The notes beneath the pieces were generated by a model that saw only the letters and a list, made by a program, of their open reading frames with translations, was not told the origin of the DNA and made no database searches. The position numbers were made by a program, and so were the translations under genes. Shown piece by piece: positions 1 through 11,900 of a stretch of DNA of 64,000 nt. Position 1 is the stretch's first letter, and each line of letters starts with the position of its first letter. The DNA is from Delphinus delphis (lineage: Eukaryota; Chordata; Mammalia; Artiodactyla; Delphinidae): NCBI RefSeq assembly GCF_949987515.2, contig NC_082687.1:118339838-118403837 (forward strand), written 5' to 3'.

Positions 1-3000
1 CTATATCCACTCCTCTGTCTATGGACATCTAGGTTGCTTCCATGTCCTGGCTATTGTAAATAGTGCTGCAGTGAACAATGGGACACATGTATCTTTTTGA
101 ATTATGGTTTTCCACAGATATATACCCAGGAGTGGGGTTGCTGGATCATATGGTAGCTCTCTTTTTAGTTTATTAAGGAACCTGCCTACTGTTCTCCATA
201 GTGGCTATACCAATTTACATTCCCATCAACAGTGTAGGAGGGTTCTCTTTTCTCCACACCTCTCCAGCATTTATTGTTTGTAGATTTTATAATGATGGCC
301 ATTCTGACTGGTGGGAGGTGATACCTAATTGTAGTTTTGATTTGCATTTCTCTAATAATTGATGATGTTGAGCATCTTTTCATGTGCTTTTTGGCCAGCT
401 GTATGTCTTCTTTGGAGAAATATCTATTTAGATCTTCCACCCATTTTTTGATTGAGTTTTTTTTTTTTTTTTTTTGATATTGAGCTGCATGAGCTGTTTG
501 TTTATTTTGGAGAGTAATCCCTTGTCGCTTGCATCATTTGCAAATATTTTCTCCCATTTTGAGGGTTGCCTTTTTATTTTGTTTATGGTTTCCTTTGCCA
601 TAGCAAAGGAAAAGCAAAAGCTTTTAAGTTTCATTAGGTCCCATTTGTTTGTTTTTGTTTCTATTTTCATTACTCTAGGAGGTGGTTCAAGAAAGATCTT
701 GCTGTGACCTATGTCAGAGAGTGTTCTGCCTATGTTTTCCTCTAAGAGTTTTATAGTGTCTGGTCTTACATTTAGGTCTTTAATCCATTTTGAGTTTATT
801 TTTGTTGTATGGTATTAGGTAGTGTTCTAATTTCATTCTTTTTCATGTAGCTGTCCAGTTTTCCCAGCACCACTTATTGAAGAGACTGTCTTTTCTCCAT
901 TGTATATTCTTGCCTCCTTTGTTGTAGAATAGGTGACCACAGGTGCATGGATTTATCTCTGGAATTTCTATCCTGTTCCAGAGGTCTATATTTCTGTTTT
1001 TGTGCCAGTACCATACTGTTTTGATGACTGTAGCTTTTAATATACTCTGAAGTCAGGGAGCCTGATGGTTCCAGCTCCGTTTTTCTTTCTCAAGGTTTAT
1101 TTGGGTATTCGGGACCTTTTGTGTCTCCATACAAATTATAAAATTTTTTGTTCTAATTCTGTGAAAAATGCTATTGGTAATTTGATAGGAATCGCATTGA
1201 ATCTGTAGATTACTTTGGGTAGTATAGTCATTTTCACAATATTGATTCTTCCAATCCAAGAACATGGTATATCTCTCCATCTGTTTGTGTCATTTTTGAT
1301 TTCTTTCATCAGTGTTTTATAGTTTCCTGAGTACAGTTCTTTTGCCTCCTTAGGTAGGTTTATTCCTAGGTGTTTTATTCTTTTTGATGCGATGGTAAAT
1401 GGATTGTTTCCTTAATTTCTCTTTCTCATCTTTTGTTGTTAGCGAATAGGAATGCAAGATATTTCTGTGTATTAATTTTCAGGATAATTTCTGTATCCTG
1501 CAACATTACCCAATTTATTGAGTGGCTCTAGTAGTTTCCTGGTAGAATCTTTAGGATTTTCTATGTCTAGTATCATGTCATCTGCCAATGGTGCCAGTTA
1601 CACTTCTGCTTTTCCAATCTGGATTCCTTTTATTTCTTTTTCTTCTCTGATTGCCATGGGCTAGAACTTCCAAAGCTATGTTGAATAAAAGTGGAGAGAG
1701 TGGACATCCTTGTCTTTTTCCTGATCTCAGAGGAAATGCTTTCAGTTTTTTACTGTTGAGAATGATGTTTGCTATGGGTTTGTCATGTGTGGCCTTTATT
1801 ATGTTGAAGAAGGTTCCCTCTGTGCCCACTTTCTGGAGAGTTTTTATCATAAGTGGGTGTTGAATTTTGTCAAATGCTTTTTCTGCCTCTATTAAGATAG
1901 TCATATGGTTTTTATTCTTCAGTTTGTTAATATGATTTATCACATTGATTGATTTATGTATATTGAAGAAACCTTGCATCCCTGGGATAAATCCCACTTG
2001 ATGATGGTATATGATCCTTTTAATGCGTTGTCGAACTCAGTTTGCTAGTATTTTGTTGAGGATTTTTATTCCTTAGTGATATTGGCCTATAATTTTCTTT
2101 TTTTATGATGTCTTTGTCTGGTTTTGATATCAGCATGATGGTGGCCTCATAGAATGAGCTCAGGAGTGTTCCTTCCTCTGCAATTTTTTGTAAGAGTTTC
2201 AGAAGGTACATGTTAACTCTTCTCTAAATGTTTGATAGAATTCAGCTGTGAAGTCATCTGGTCTTGGACTTTTGTTTGTTGGAAGATTTTTAGTCACAGT
2301 TTTAATTTCAGTACTTTTGATTGGTCTGTTCATATTTTCTATTTTTTCATGGTGCAGTCTTGGAAGGTTGTATCTTTCTAAGAATTTGTCCAGTTCTTCT
2401 AGGTTGTCCATTTTATTGGTGTATAGTTGCTTATAGTAATCTCATATGATCCTTTGTATTTCTGTGGTGTCCATTGTAACTTCCCCTTTTTCATTTCTAA
2501 TTCTGTTGGTTTGAGCCCTCTCCCTTTTTTCTTGCTGACTCTGGCTAAAGGTTTATCAGTTTTGTTTATCTTCTCAAAGAACCAGCTTTTAGTTTCATTG
2601 ATCTTTGCTATTGTTTTCTTCATCTCTATTTCATTTATTTCTGCTCTGATTTTTAAGATTTCTTTCCTTCTACTAACTTTAGGTTTTGTTTATTCTTCTT
2701 TCTTTAGTTGCTTTAGGTGTAAGATTAGGTTGTTTATTTGAGATTTTTCTTGTTTCCTGAGGTAAGATTGAATTGCGATAAACTTCTCTCTTGGAACTGC
2801 TTTTGCTGCATCCCATAGGTTTTGGATTGACGAGTTTTTGTCATTTGTCTCTAGGTGTTTTTTGGTTTCCTCTTTGATTTTTTTCAGTGATCCATTGGTT
2901 GTTTATAACATATTGATTAGCCTCCATGTGTTTGTGTTTTTTACAATTTTTTCCCTGTAGTTGATTTGTAATCTCATAGCTTGTGGTCGGAAAAGATACT

Positions 3001-3664
3001 TGATATAATTTCAATTTTTTAAAATTTACTGACGCTTGATTTATGGCCCAAGATGTGATCTCTCCTGGAGAATGTTCCTTGTGCACTTGAGAAGAAAGTG
3101 TATTCTGCTGCTTTTGGATGGAATGTCCTGTAGATATCAATTAAGTCTCTCTGATCTAGTGTGTCATTTAAGGCTTCTGTTTCCTTATTAATTTTCTGTT
3201 TGGATGATCTGTCCATTGGTGTGAGTGGGATGTTAAAGTCCCCCACTATTATTGCATCACTGTAGATTACCCTTTTAATGGCTGTTAGCATTTGCCTTAT
3301 ATATTGAGGTGCTCCTATGTTGGGTGCATAGATATTTACAATTGTTATATTTTCTTCTTGGATTGATCCCTTGATTGTTATGTAGTGTCTGTCCTTCCTT
3401 GTCTCCTGTAACAGTCTATATTTTAAAGTCTATTTTGTCTGATATGAGTATTGCTACTCCAGCTTTCTTTTGATTTCCATTTGCATGGAATATCTTTTTC
3501 CATTCCCTCACTTTCAGTCTGTATGTGTCCCTACGTCTGAAGTGTAGACAGTATGTATATGGGTCTTGTTTTTGTATCTGTTCAGCCAGCCTATGTCTTT
3601 TGGTTGGAACATTTAATCCATTTACATTTAAGGTAATTCTCGATTTGTATGTTCCTATTGCCAT
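1..3664 (-). pseudogene. L1 ORF2 (endonuclease and reverse transcriptase), decayed, 3' end off-window
   Basis: L1 ORF2 normally encodes an AP-like endonuclease followed by a reverse transcriptase, which together carry out target-primed reverse transcription. The start codon is taken at 3664, where the minus frame opens and gives ITLNVNGLN soon after. The endonuclease part (about 3664-3020) retains HANGNQKKAGVAILISDKI and the VGDFN motif, but the normal SRIDH reads SRRDH, and a small deletion removes the conserved segment after the CLH residues. The reverse transcriptase (about 2400-1000) retains [20 protein letters not shown] and [19 protein letters not shown]. The catalytic FADD equivalent reads LADD and lies in another frame beyond a break near 1578. 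Open stretches are at most about 140 codons. Not functional. Confidence 0.9.
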
Positions 3665-3767
3665 TTTCTTAATTGTTTTGGGTTGGCTTCTGTAGGTCTT
3701 CTTTCTTCCCTTTCTGTTTTGTTCTCTTGTGGTTTGCTGACCATCTTTAGCATTATGTTCGGGTTCC

Positions 3768-3770
<3 letters not shown>

Positions 3771-3804
<34 letters not shown>
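3771..3804 (+). repeat. (GT)n microsatellite
   Basis: An uninterrupted run of 17 GT units sits in the L1 spacer between ORF1 and ORF2. It probably expanded after insertion, because the other L1 copies in the window offer no equivalent run. Likely length-polymorphic. Confidence 0.95.
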
Positions 3805-3805
<1 letters not shown>

Positions 3806-3895
3806 GTAGTGTTTTGGTTTATTCTTCCTGTGGTGTTTTGATATAACAGTCTATATATGTACAAGGTTGTTTCAAGTTGCCGGTCTCTTTCCCAC

Positions 3896-5013
3896 CTAGA
3901 CAAGTTCCTTTAGCATTTGTTGTAAAACTGGTTTGATGATGCTGAATTCTCTTAGTTTTTGTTTGTTTGTGAAGCTTTTTTCTCTGTTGAGTCTGAATGA
4001 CAGCCTTGCTGGCTAGAGTATTCCTGGTTGTAAGTTTTTCCCTTTCATTACTTTAAATATATTGTGCCACTACTTTCTGCCCTACAGAGCTTCTGCTGAA
4101 AATCAGCTGGTAACCTCGTGTGGATGCCCTTGTATGTTATTTGTTGCTTTTTCCTTGTTGCTTTCAATATTTTTTTCCTTTGTCTTTACTTTTTGTCAGT
4201 TTGATTAACCTGTGTCTCAGTATGTTCCTCCTTGGGTTCATCCTGTATGGGGCTCTCTGCACTTCCTGGAGTTGAGTGAGTCTTTCCTTTCTCATGTTAG
4301 CGAAGTTCTCGGCTGTAATATCTTCAAATATTTTCTCAGGCCCTTTCTCTTTTCTTCTTCTTCTGAGACCCCTATAATGTGAATATTGGTGCTTTAATGT
4401 TGTCCCAGTGGTCTCTGAGACTGTCCTCATTTCTTTTTTTTTTTTTTTTTTTTTTCGTTATGCGGGCCTCTCACTGTTGTGGCCTCTCCCGTTGCGGAGC
4501 AGAGGCTCCGGACGCGCAGGCTCAGCGACCATGGCTCACGGGCCCAGCCGCTCCGCGTCATGTGGGATCTTCCCAGACCAGGGCACGAACCCGTGTCCCC
4601 TGCATCGGCAGGCGGACTCTCAACCACTGCGCCACCAGGGAAGCCCTTTCCTCATTTCTTTTCATTCTTTTTTTTTATTCTGTTCTGTGGCAGAGTGATT
4701 TCTACCACTCTGTTTTCTAGGTCACTTATTCGTGCTTCTGCCTCAGTTATTGTGCTTTTTATTCCTTCTAGTGTTTTTTTTTTTTAATTTCAGTTATTGT
4801 ATTGTTTATCTCTGTTTGTTTTTTGAATCTTCTAGCTCCTTCTTAAACATTTCCTGTATCTTCTCAATCTGTGCCTCCATTCTTTTTTGGACCATCTTTA
4901 CTATCATTACTCTGAACTCTTTTTCAGGTAGATTGCCTATATCCTCTTCATTTGATTGTTTATGGGTTTTTATCTACTTCCTTCATTTGCAACATATTTC
5001 TCTGTCATCTCAT
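3896..5013 (-). pseudogene. L1 ORF1 (RNA-binding chaperone), decayed and split by a SINE
   Basis: ORF1 of L1 encodes the trimeric RNA-binding protein of the L1 particle. The minus strand keeps recognisable blocks of its C-terminal half at 4164-4430, including TVSETTGTTL and MNPRRNILRHRLIKLTK. The probable original start is the CAT at 5011-5013 and the probable stop is near 3896. A CHR SINE at 4438-4648 interrupts the frame, and further stops and frameshifts are present. Boundaries are by similarity and could be off by tens of bases. Confidence 0.75.
4438..4648 (-). mobile_element. CHR-type tRNA-derived SINE, inserted in L1 ORF1
   Basis: On the minus strand the element starts GGGCTTCCCTGGTGGCGCAG, carries an A box (TGGCGCAGTGG) and a B box (GGTTCGTGCCC), and ends in a poly(A) tail, seen as poly(T) at the left. 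A 14-bp target-site duplication, TCCTCATTTCTTTT, flanks it at 4424-4437 and 4649-4662. It therefore inserted after the L1. Open frames that cross it are by-products of its high G+C content, not genes. Confidence 0.95.
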
Positions 5014-7425
5014 TTTGTCTAACTTTCTGTGTTTGTGGTCTCCTTTCCATAGGCTACAGGATTGTAGTTCCTCTTACTTCTGGTGTGTGCCCCCTTGTCA
5101 GTGAGATTGGTCAAGGGGCTTGTGCAGGATTCCTGGTAGGAGTCACTGATGCCTGCCCTCTGGTGGGTGGATCTGGGTCTTGTCCCTCTGGTGGACAGGG
5201 CTGTGTCAAGGGGTGTGTTTTGAAATGTCTGTAAGCTCAGTAGGACTTTAAGCAGCCTGTCTTCTGGTGGGTGGGGCTATGTTCCTATCTTGTTGGTTGT
5301 TTGGCCTGAGGCTTTCCAGCACTGGATCCTCCAGGTTGTTGAGTGAGACCAGGTCTTGGTACTGAAATGTGGACCTCCGGGAGAGCTCACTCTGATCAAT
5401 ATTCCCTGGGGCTTCTGCTACCAGTGTCCTTGCCCCCACAATGAGCTATAGTCTACCTCTACCTCCCCAGGCTACTCCAAGATCTACCAAGATCTACCTC
5501 TAGGTCGATCTAGTCCAGGTTCCTATGGAGATACTGCTTTGTGCTGGGTCCCAGTGGATATAAGGTCTTGTGTGAGCCCTCCAATGGTGGAGTCTCTCTT
5601 TCCCCCAGCCCTGTGAAGCTCCTGCACTCAAGCCCCACTGGCCTTCAAGGCTAAATGCTCTGGGGGTTCTTCCTCCCAATGCCCGACCCTCAGACTGTTT
5701 TGTAGGGCTCTTTTTATATGGCAATGTCCCGTGTAGGCTGTGTGGATTTAATATTTTTTGGTGCAAGAGTTTTTTTTTAGTATAGATGTCTGCCACCTCT
5801 TTCCTCAGTGTATGCTGGCCGTTATCCCCTTGAAAGGAGGTGTGGCTGATGTTATGGTGACCAGAGCCTCCACTGGTTGAGCAGGGCCTCCCATTTGCTC
5901 TGTGCTGTTACTAGCCTGTCAGAGGTGGGGTCTGCTCCCTAGTGGTTGGAGCAGAGGCCCCCAGATTTGTTTCTTAGCTGTGTTTCTGATCTGCAGTATG
6001 AGGTAGGCAGGATTGGAGCCCTCCCACTGGGTGAGAAGCCACTGAGTATTCCTCCTCTGGAACTGTTCACTTGTGGTTGTGCTCTGTTGTGTCACCTTTC
6101 ACCCACTGTGTGAGCTCTCAGATTACACTGCTGTTGGCACTGCTCTCAACTGCACCTTAACCATGGGTATGCCAGCAATTGGCCCTGGTGTCTCTCAGAT
6201 GTTGTTTTCACCAGGCCACCAGTATAGATCTACTGAAGTCAGGTCCCAGGATTGCAGTCATCATGGATCTGGACCCTCTGTGTGTGCTATGGGTGGGGGG
6301 CAGGTCAGACTCTGGCCTGGCCCAACCCCTGCATGTATGTGCCCACAAGGTCTACAGCTGCTAAAGTTAGACCCGTCTTATCTGCAGGAGCATTCATTGT
6401 CTGTTCAGATGTTCTGCAGGTGCTGAGTTTACAAAGCCGGTCATGGGGGTGTCATTCTGTGGTTTGTGCAGCTGTGAGGAGAGATTTCAGGTTTTCTTCC
6501 TTAGTTGCACAGCCCCTGGGGCTCAGCTGTGGCTTCAGCCCCACCTCTTCATGTGGGCCACCTACAGGGCTCTGCTCCCAAGGCTGCCCCAGAACACGAG
6601 TCTGCCCTGGCAAGGAGGGGCATGGAGGCCGCAGTGACCAGGGTCGAGAGAGCACCTGCTGTGGCAGGGATGAGGCACAGAGGAGGAGGTGTCAGCAGCC
6701 GGGGTCACGGGATCTCCTGCCCGAGTGGGAGGCCTTCCTAGTGCCTGAGGAGGCAGGGACCATAATGTGGAGAAGGAGGCTGCAGTGGTAGCCCCACCCC
6801 TTGTGTGTCACTCAGCAATGGTGCTTCGCTTCTGTGGTGGTGTGGGTTTCCTCCACAAGCATTCCCAGTTGCGAATTTCCTCACTCCAGTCCCCTCAGGC
6901 TGTCTCCTTGCAGCCACCAGCAATCCTCTCCCTGGGTCTGCTCTCCAAACCCCACAGTACAGCACCCATTCCCCCATCTGCACTAGTGGACACACTTCTC
7001 AGACTGGGGCTCGCAAGGCTGTGGCACAGACGATCTGTGTAGGTTTCACTCTGTTCTGCCTGCCATAGAATGATTGCAGCGCTCTCCCACGATAGCCCCC
7101 AAAGCTCCCCTTCTGTCCTAGCTGATCTCCGCACTGCTGAGGGGGCTTCCCCAGATGAGGGACCCTCTCCTCTCCTTCAGCTCCCCTCCAGGGGCACAGG
7201 TTCCATCCTGCTTCCTCTCCTCTTCCTTTTCCCTTCTTGTTTCCATACCCAGTTACACGGGGATCTTTCTTGTCCTTTTAGGTGTCCGAGGTCCTCTGCT
7301 AGCCTTCAGCAGGGGCTCTGTGAGAATTGTTCCATTTGTAGATGTGTTCTTGACGCATTTGTGGGGAGAGACGAACTGCACATCCTCCTACTTCTCCACC
7401 ATCTTGACTCCTGCCCAACTTTAAT
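5014..7425 (-). mobile_element. L1 5' untranslated region
   Basis: About 2.4 kb upstream of ORF1 on the minus strand, clearly richer in G+C and CpG than the rest of the window (for example 6500-6740), as expected for an L1 5' UTR with an internal promoter. The minus-strand end near 7425 is the likely element start. Several overlapping open frames on both strands, up to 179 codons, lie here; they have no recognisable domain and follow base composition. No intact promoter element was assigned. Confidence 0.75.
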
Positions 7426-7482
7426 TAATTTAAGTTTAAATAGTCACATGTGGTTAGTGACTGCTGTGTTGGACAGTACATG
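7426..7482. mobile_element. hAT-type DNA transposon terminal fragment
   Basis: The segment containing CACATGTGGTTAGTGACTGC and ending GTTGGACAGTACA resembles one terminus of a short mammalian hAT non-autonomous element. It is cut off exactly where the L1 5' end begins, so the L1 probably inserted into it; the other half would lie left of the window. A second, full-length relative is at 7642-7827. Confidence 0.5.
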
Positions 7483-7641
7483 TCTATTCATTTAAGACTG
7501 AGAGTTGTTAACTTTCTTCCCAAACATATTCCAGGACAAAGACTCCACAATTTTCAAGTTTTTATCATCCCATTTTTTATAAAACAATCTCCTTTATTTT
7601 AATAATCTTATTTTTTAAACATAGGATTTTATTCTCTAAAA

Positions 7642-7827
7642 CTGTACTGGCCAATACAATAGCTGCTCACTACAATGGCTATTTAAACTAAATTAATTAA
7701 TTATTAACTATTTTAAAATAATTATAGTTTTCTAATAATAATTGTTAATTATTTTATTGCTTACCTGTCCTTATTTCAAGAGACCAATAGTCACACATGG
7801 TTAATAGTTACCTTACTGACAGTACAG
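7642..7827. mobile_element. Non-autonomous hAT-type DNA transposon, 186 bp
   Basis: The ends are mutually inverted (CTGTACTGGCCAATACAATAG at the left, read against ACCTTACTGACAGTACAG at the right). The flanking 8-mers CTCTAAAA (7634-7641) and CTCTAGAT (7828-7835) agree at 6 of 8 positions, as expected for the 8-bp duplication made by hAT transposases. The interior is extremely A+T-rich and has no coding capacity. The specific family name is not certain. Confidence 0.7.
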
Positions 7828-7835
7828 CTCTAGAT

Positions 7836-8629
7836 ACAAGTCACAGAGGAAGTAGGAATCAAATCTGAATGCTGAAGGCCTGAAACCAAATAATCGTTGA
7901 CCAGAACTGACTATTTGGATAGGTGGAGATACAGGCTGACAGAGAACCAAGGAAAATGCCGAGAGGTTGAGCCTTAGATACTAGAGAAATGATGAGAGCA
8001 CTGACCAACATTTAGAAAAAGGGGATGTTTCCTCATAGTAGGAAAGAGATGTTCAATTTTAGATACATTCAAATAGAGGGGCTCTACTAGGTAGGATAAT
8101 TCCAGTCTCTTTGCTTCAGAGTTGTCACACATACTTTTAAGTTTAGTGGTATGGAGAATGACAGGGAGGGTGATATGGTTTAGAGAAATTAAAGACATTT
8201 GCAAATGTAGAAAAAGGCAAGGCCAATTTGGGAGCAGACTAAACATATCTTGGTTTTCCACTACAAGGATGAAAAGTCATCATAGTCTTTGGGAAGAAGT
8301 GAGAGAATCGAAACAATACTGGAGGGAAAGGAAGAGCTGACAGTGATGGGGTGGGGGAAGGAGAATTACATTGTTAACAAGTCATTCACTGGCATTAATA
8401 AAGAGTGTTTCTAATAAACCATTTTTCAGAGCACAAAAGCTCCATGTTCCACATGAAACCACACGGCCCTGGGGCCAAGATGTCTGGTATGAGAATCTCT
8501 GAGAAAATTCCTCTGTGGGAACTAGAAGATGAAAGAATTCTGGATTTAAGTTAAACATTTCTTTAATAAATCATATCCTTTTAGTTAAGCACTGTGTTAT
8601 TTAATCTAGCAACCAGAGCAGTGTTTTGC
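7836..8629. other. Non-repetitive A+T-rich DNA, no gene seen
   Basis: No repeat family was recognised. Open frames here are at most 95 codons with no known motif and no plausible splice structure around them. Confidence 0.6.
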
Positions 8630-8637
8630 ATGTAGTG

Positions 8638-8868
8638 CAGGGGTCCCCAACCCCTGGGCCATGGACGGATACCGGTCCGCAGCCCATTAGGATCTGGACG
8701 GCACAGCAGGAGGTGAGCGGCGGGTGAGAGCGGGAAGCTTCATCTGCCGCTCCCCATCGCTCACGTGACTGCCTGAACCTTCCCCACCCCCAACCGCCAT
8801 CGCCCCGCCCGTGGAAAAATTGTCTTCCAGGAAACTGGTCCCTGGTGCCCAAAAGGTTCGGGCTGCTG
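8638..8868. mobile_element. CpG-rich non-autonomous hAT-type transposon, 231 bp
   Basis: It starts CAGGGGTCCCCAACCCCTGG and ends with the imperfect inverse, AAAGGTTCGGGCTGCTG. The 8-mers on each side, ATGTAGTG (8630-8637) and ACGTAGTA (8869-8876), match at 6 of 8 positions. The terminal motif and its GGTCCCTGGTGCC subterminal match are typical of a widespread mammalian hAT MITE. It forms a local G+C- and CpG-rich island in otherwise A+T-rich DNA. Confidence 0.8.
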
Positions 8869-8897
8869 ACGTAGTAGATATTCAGGAATTATAAATC

Positions 8898-8943
8898 AGG
8901 AGGAAGAAAGGAAGAGGAAGGAAAGGAGAAAGAGGGAGATATG
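8898..8943 (+). repeat. Purine-rich (GGAA/GAAA) low-complexity tract
   Basis: Almost pure A/G run immediately after the hAT element, with irregular GGAA and GAAA units. No function inferred. Confidence 0.85.
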
Positions 8944-11900
8944 GAGGTTGTACAATAAATTAATAGTACTTTAGTATACACATACAGCAAAAATATAAAA
9001 TTTTCTCCAGTATTTGTCTGTATTAGTGATACAGATGCATACAATTATGAGTTGTATCTTTTCACATTTTAAAGCATGAAGAACTAAATTGAAGAAAAAA
9101 TAAAACATTTCCCTCTTCACAAACTGTTTTATCTGTTATTTGGGGAAGTGTGAGTCTATACACTATTCTACCTATTTCCCATGAGTTCCATACATCAAAG
9201 CATAATGTGCAGAATCCGTTACATTTAAGATACCAGTAAAAGTCCTTAAAATGGCCTGCAAAGGATGATGCATGGAGGTAAAGAACAAATTCATCCAGAT
9301 TTTGTAACATTAAAAAGGTATGAAAGAACCTTTGCCATCACTGATGTGAAGCAGGTGCTGCCTAACCAAAACACATTTACAGCTCCCCTCTGAAAATAGT
9401 TAAGCATAATTAGGTGTGGGTTTTTTATTGTAGATGAAATTGGGAGGTTTGAGTGTGAGTTTTGGAAGGGAGGGATAAGTATAAATGTTGGCTTCATACA
9501 GTTCAAATTGTGAGAACACAATAGGCAGAAAAACCCTGAATTATGAGCATTCAGGAAAATAAAGTGATTGTTCCATGCCACCAGGGTTGTTGCATCTGTG
9601 TCTTTAATTTGCTTTGAGCTTGTCTTTTGAGCCTGGGTATCTAATCAAAGTGTTTCTCTTTACTCTGAAATAGGCTTGGAATATCTTAATCCATGTCCAG
9701 ATAAGGCCCAGTTTGGTTGATCTCCAAGCACAACACACTTTTTAAAAAAATAGTGTTTATTTTCCTCCCTTTCTTTGATTCTGGTGTATTTCTCTATGTG
9801 GATTTTAATTCACAATTAGGTCTATTGTCCCTAGTTTTCTGAATTCGCAATTCAAAGAACTAGGGACAGTAGAGTTAACTGAAAGAATATTGTATCATTG
9901 TGGCTCACCGACTAAACCAGTTGGCTCTGGATATATTCTTTTGAAGCTTTGGTGAAATCATCCAACTTGTTTAGTCCATGCAGTGAAATATATGTTAGTC
10001 CTGATCAATAAAATTTCAGTAAGTTGCAGTGATCAAAATGCTAAGGATTATTATGAATAATCAAGTCCAACCAACCTCAGAAATCCAAATGGAGCACTTT
10101 TAAATTCAAATTTAAATATATTTGGGGGTTTTGTCTACAGATTAAAGTGAAATATAAAACATGCTTGATTTTTTAAAAATAAGTTATGACCTTGTTGAGC
10201 AAAGACAGGGCTACAAGATAGAGGAGTACGCATTCAAATACTTATCATGCTGGGCATTGCAGAATTGCATCCAGAATCATCTCAATATGCTGGCTCATGT
10301 CTTACCCTCCTCACCAGAAACCAGAAGGAAGAATGTGATTTGTTATGTATTAACAATTCAACCAAAACCCAGGGTTATAAACATTTAAACTCTTAAGCTC
10401 CTTTTAAAGCATAGCAATGATCAATTTTTTTCTTGTTTAAAGGAAGTCCGTCTGAAAAGCAAAGATTGTTCATATGAGTGATGGGATTACAAAACTAAAA
10501 AATGTTCAGACATTCATTGTGTACTCTCCACATCATTTTACACTAATGCTGTATTCTTCATCTACATTAATAGTTATTATCCTTTAGAGAATGAGAGACA
10601 AAGCTCTAGGCAGTGGAGTATATTTGGAAAGTAACCAGAAAATTTAACCAGAATCTCCTAACAGTGGAAAGAAACCTAACACACAATTGTGAATCTAGTC
10701 TTTGTCAAAGGGATTGCATGAAAGAGATCAGTAAAGCAGAAAAGTGTTCAGGAATGTTTAATCCCAAAGGAATAACATGTATCAAAGCAATTTGCAAGGA
10801 TAATTCCGTCACTTCTGCTTCTGTGAACAAAGGATAACAAATGAGGTTGCAACATTTACTACTGAATTTGAAGGAGATTTTCAGCATCAGGGAAGCGATA
10901 TCACTACTGCTGTAGTTTTTTTGGTAAGCAAAGGGGCAAACCTGGCATTAATTTAAAATGTATTCCCAATAGGCATTGATCCTGAAAGGCATGTAGTTTT
11001 ATAAAAAATGAAATGCATGCCAATTCTTTTAATAAAGAACAAAGAAAACCTGTCTTTTATTTTCTCTTTTACATTTAGCTATATTACTTGGATTTCAGAA
11101 TTGGGAATAAAAAATATATTTCATTAGCTTAAAGTTTGATTAAGTAAAAAAAAAAAAAACACAAAACCTATCATTAGAAATACATTGAAATGTTTTAATA
11201 ATCATCCTTTTAGTTTTCAAATTGAAAGCTCAGTGGGACCAGAAGAATTATGAGGCTAAGACCTGAATGTTTGATTGTTGGTTTTTGTTGCTTTCCCTGG
11301 GCTCTAACATATGCTTATGAATGTCGACATGTTCTTATATGTCGACAAGATTAAATAATCTGCCAGTTATTTGGAGGGCTAGAGTTTGTCAGTCTTTTTC
11401 AGAAAAAATGATCAGTTTTCAATCAGTGTTTCATGGGGGTCATTGTGGCATGTGAAGAAAGAACTGCCACATAAGGAAAGGAATGTACAGGTTTTAGCAG
11501 TCAGGACAGAGATACAAGTGAAATAGCAGCTTCAACAAGGTGCAAATCCATTTCTCTCTCTTCCAAAAGGTCTGGATATATAGTCCAGGGCAGATGTGAT
11601 ACCTCCCATAATTTCCCAGGACCTTCTACCATGTTGGTCTTCCTGCCATCCTCAACACCCTCTTTGTTTCATGTACAACATGGCTTCTATAGATCCTACC
11701 ATCAGTTCTGCATTCCACCAGTACATTAAGTGAAAGGAGCAGTAAAGAGCATGTCTCCTTTCTTTAAAGATAGGATCCGGAAATTGGACGTTTCACCTCT
11801 GCTTGAACCCAATTTTAGAACTTAGGGCTTCACTTAGCTTCAAGTAAATTTTAAAAATATAGATTTTTTTCAGGATAGGCATGCAGCCACTTAACAACTG

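Larger units (their letters stand above)
1..7425 (-). mobile_element. Near-full-length L1 retrotransposon, antisense, 3' end outside the window
   Basis: Read on the minus strand, the region follows the standard L1 order: 5' region (about 5014-7425), ORF1 (about 3896-5013), a short inter-ORF spacer, and ORF2 (3664 down to the window edge). The 5' boundary near 7425 is where L1-like sequence stops, next to an hAT-type fragment. At least 7.2 kb of L1 is present once the SINE inside it is subtracted. Both reading frames are broken many times by stops and small indels, so it is a dead copy. The last part of ORF2, the 3' UTR and the poly(A) tail lie left of position 1, so target-site duplications cannot be checked. 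The extent is recognised by continuous similarity to the L1 at 27842-31820 and to the cetartiodactyl L1 pattern. Confidence 0.92.

Noticed and set aside
4408..4698. Overlapping arginine-, serine- and proline-rich open frames also seen at 30594-30963, 33281-33597, 54493-54776 and 57490-57889
   Set aside because: All five sets fall on CHR SINE copies and give the same peptide text; they are translations of the SINE.
6252..6791. 179-codon open frame, the longest plus-strand frame in the first 10 kb
   Set aside because: It lies in the G+C-rich L1 5' UTR on the opposite strand to the L1, overlaps several other open frames, and has no domain. Base composition explains it.
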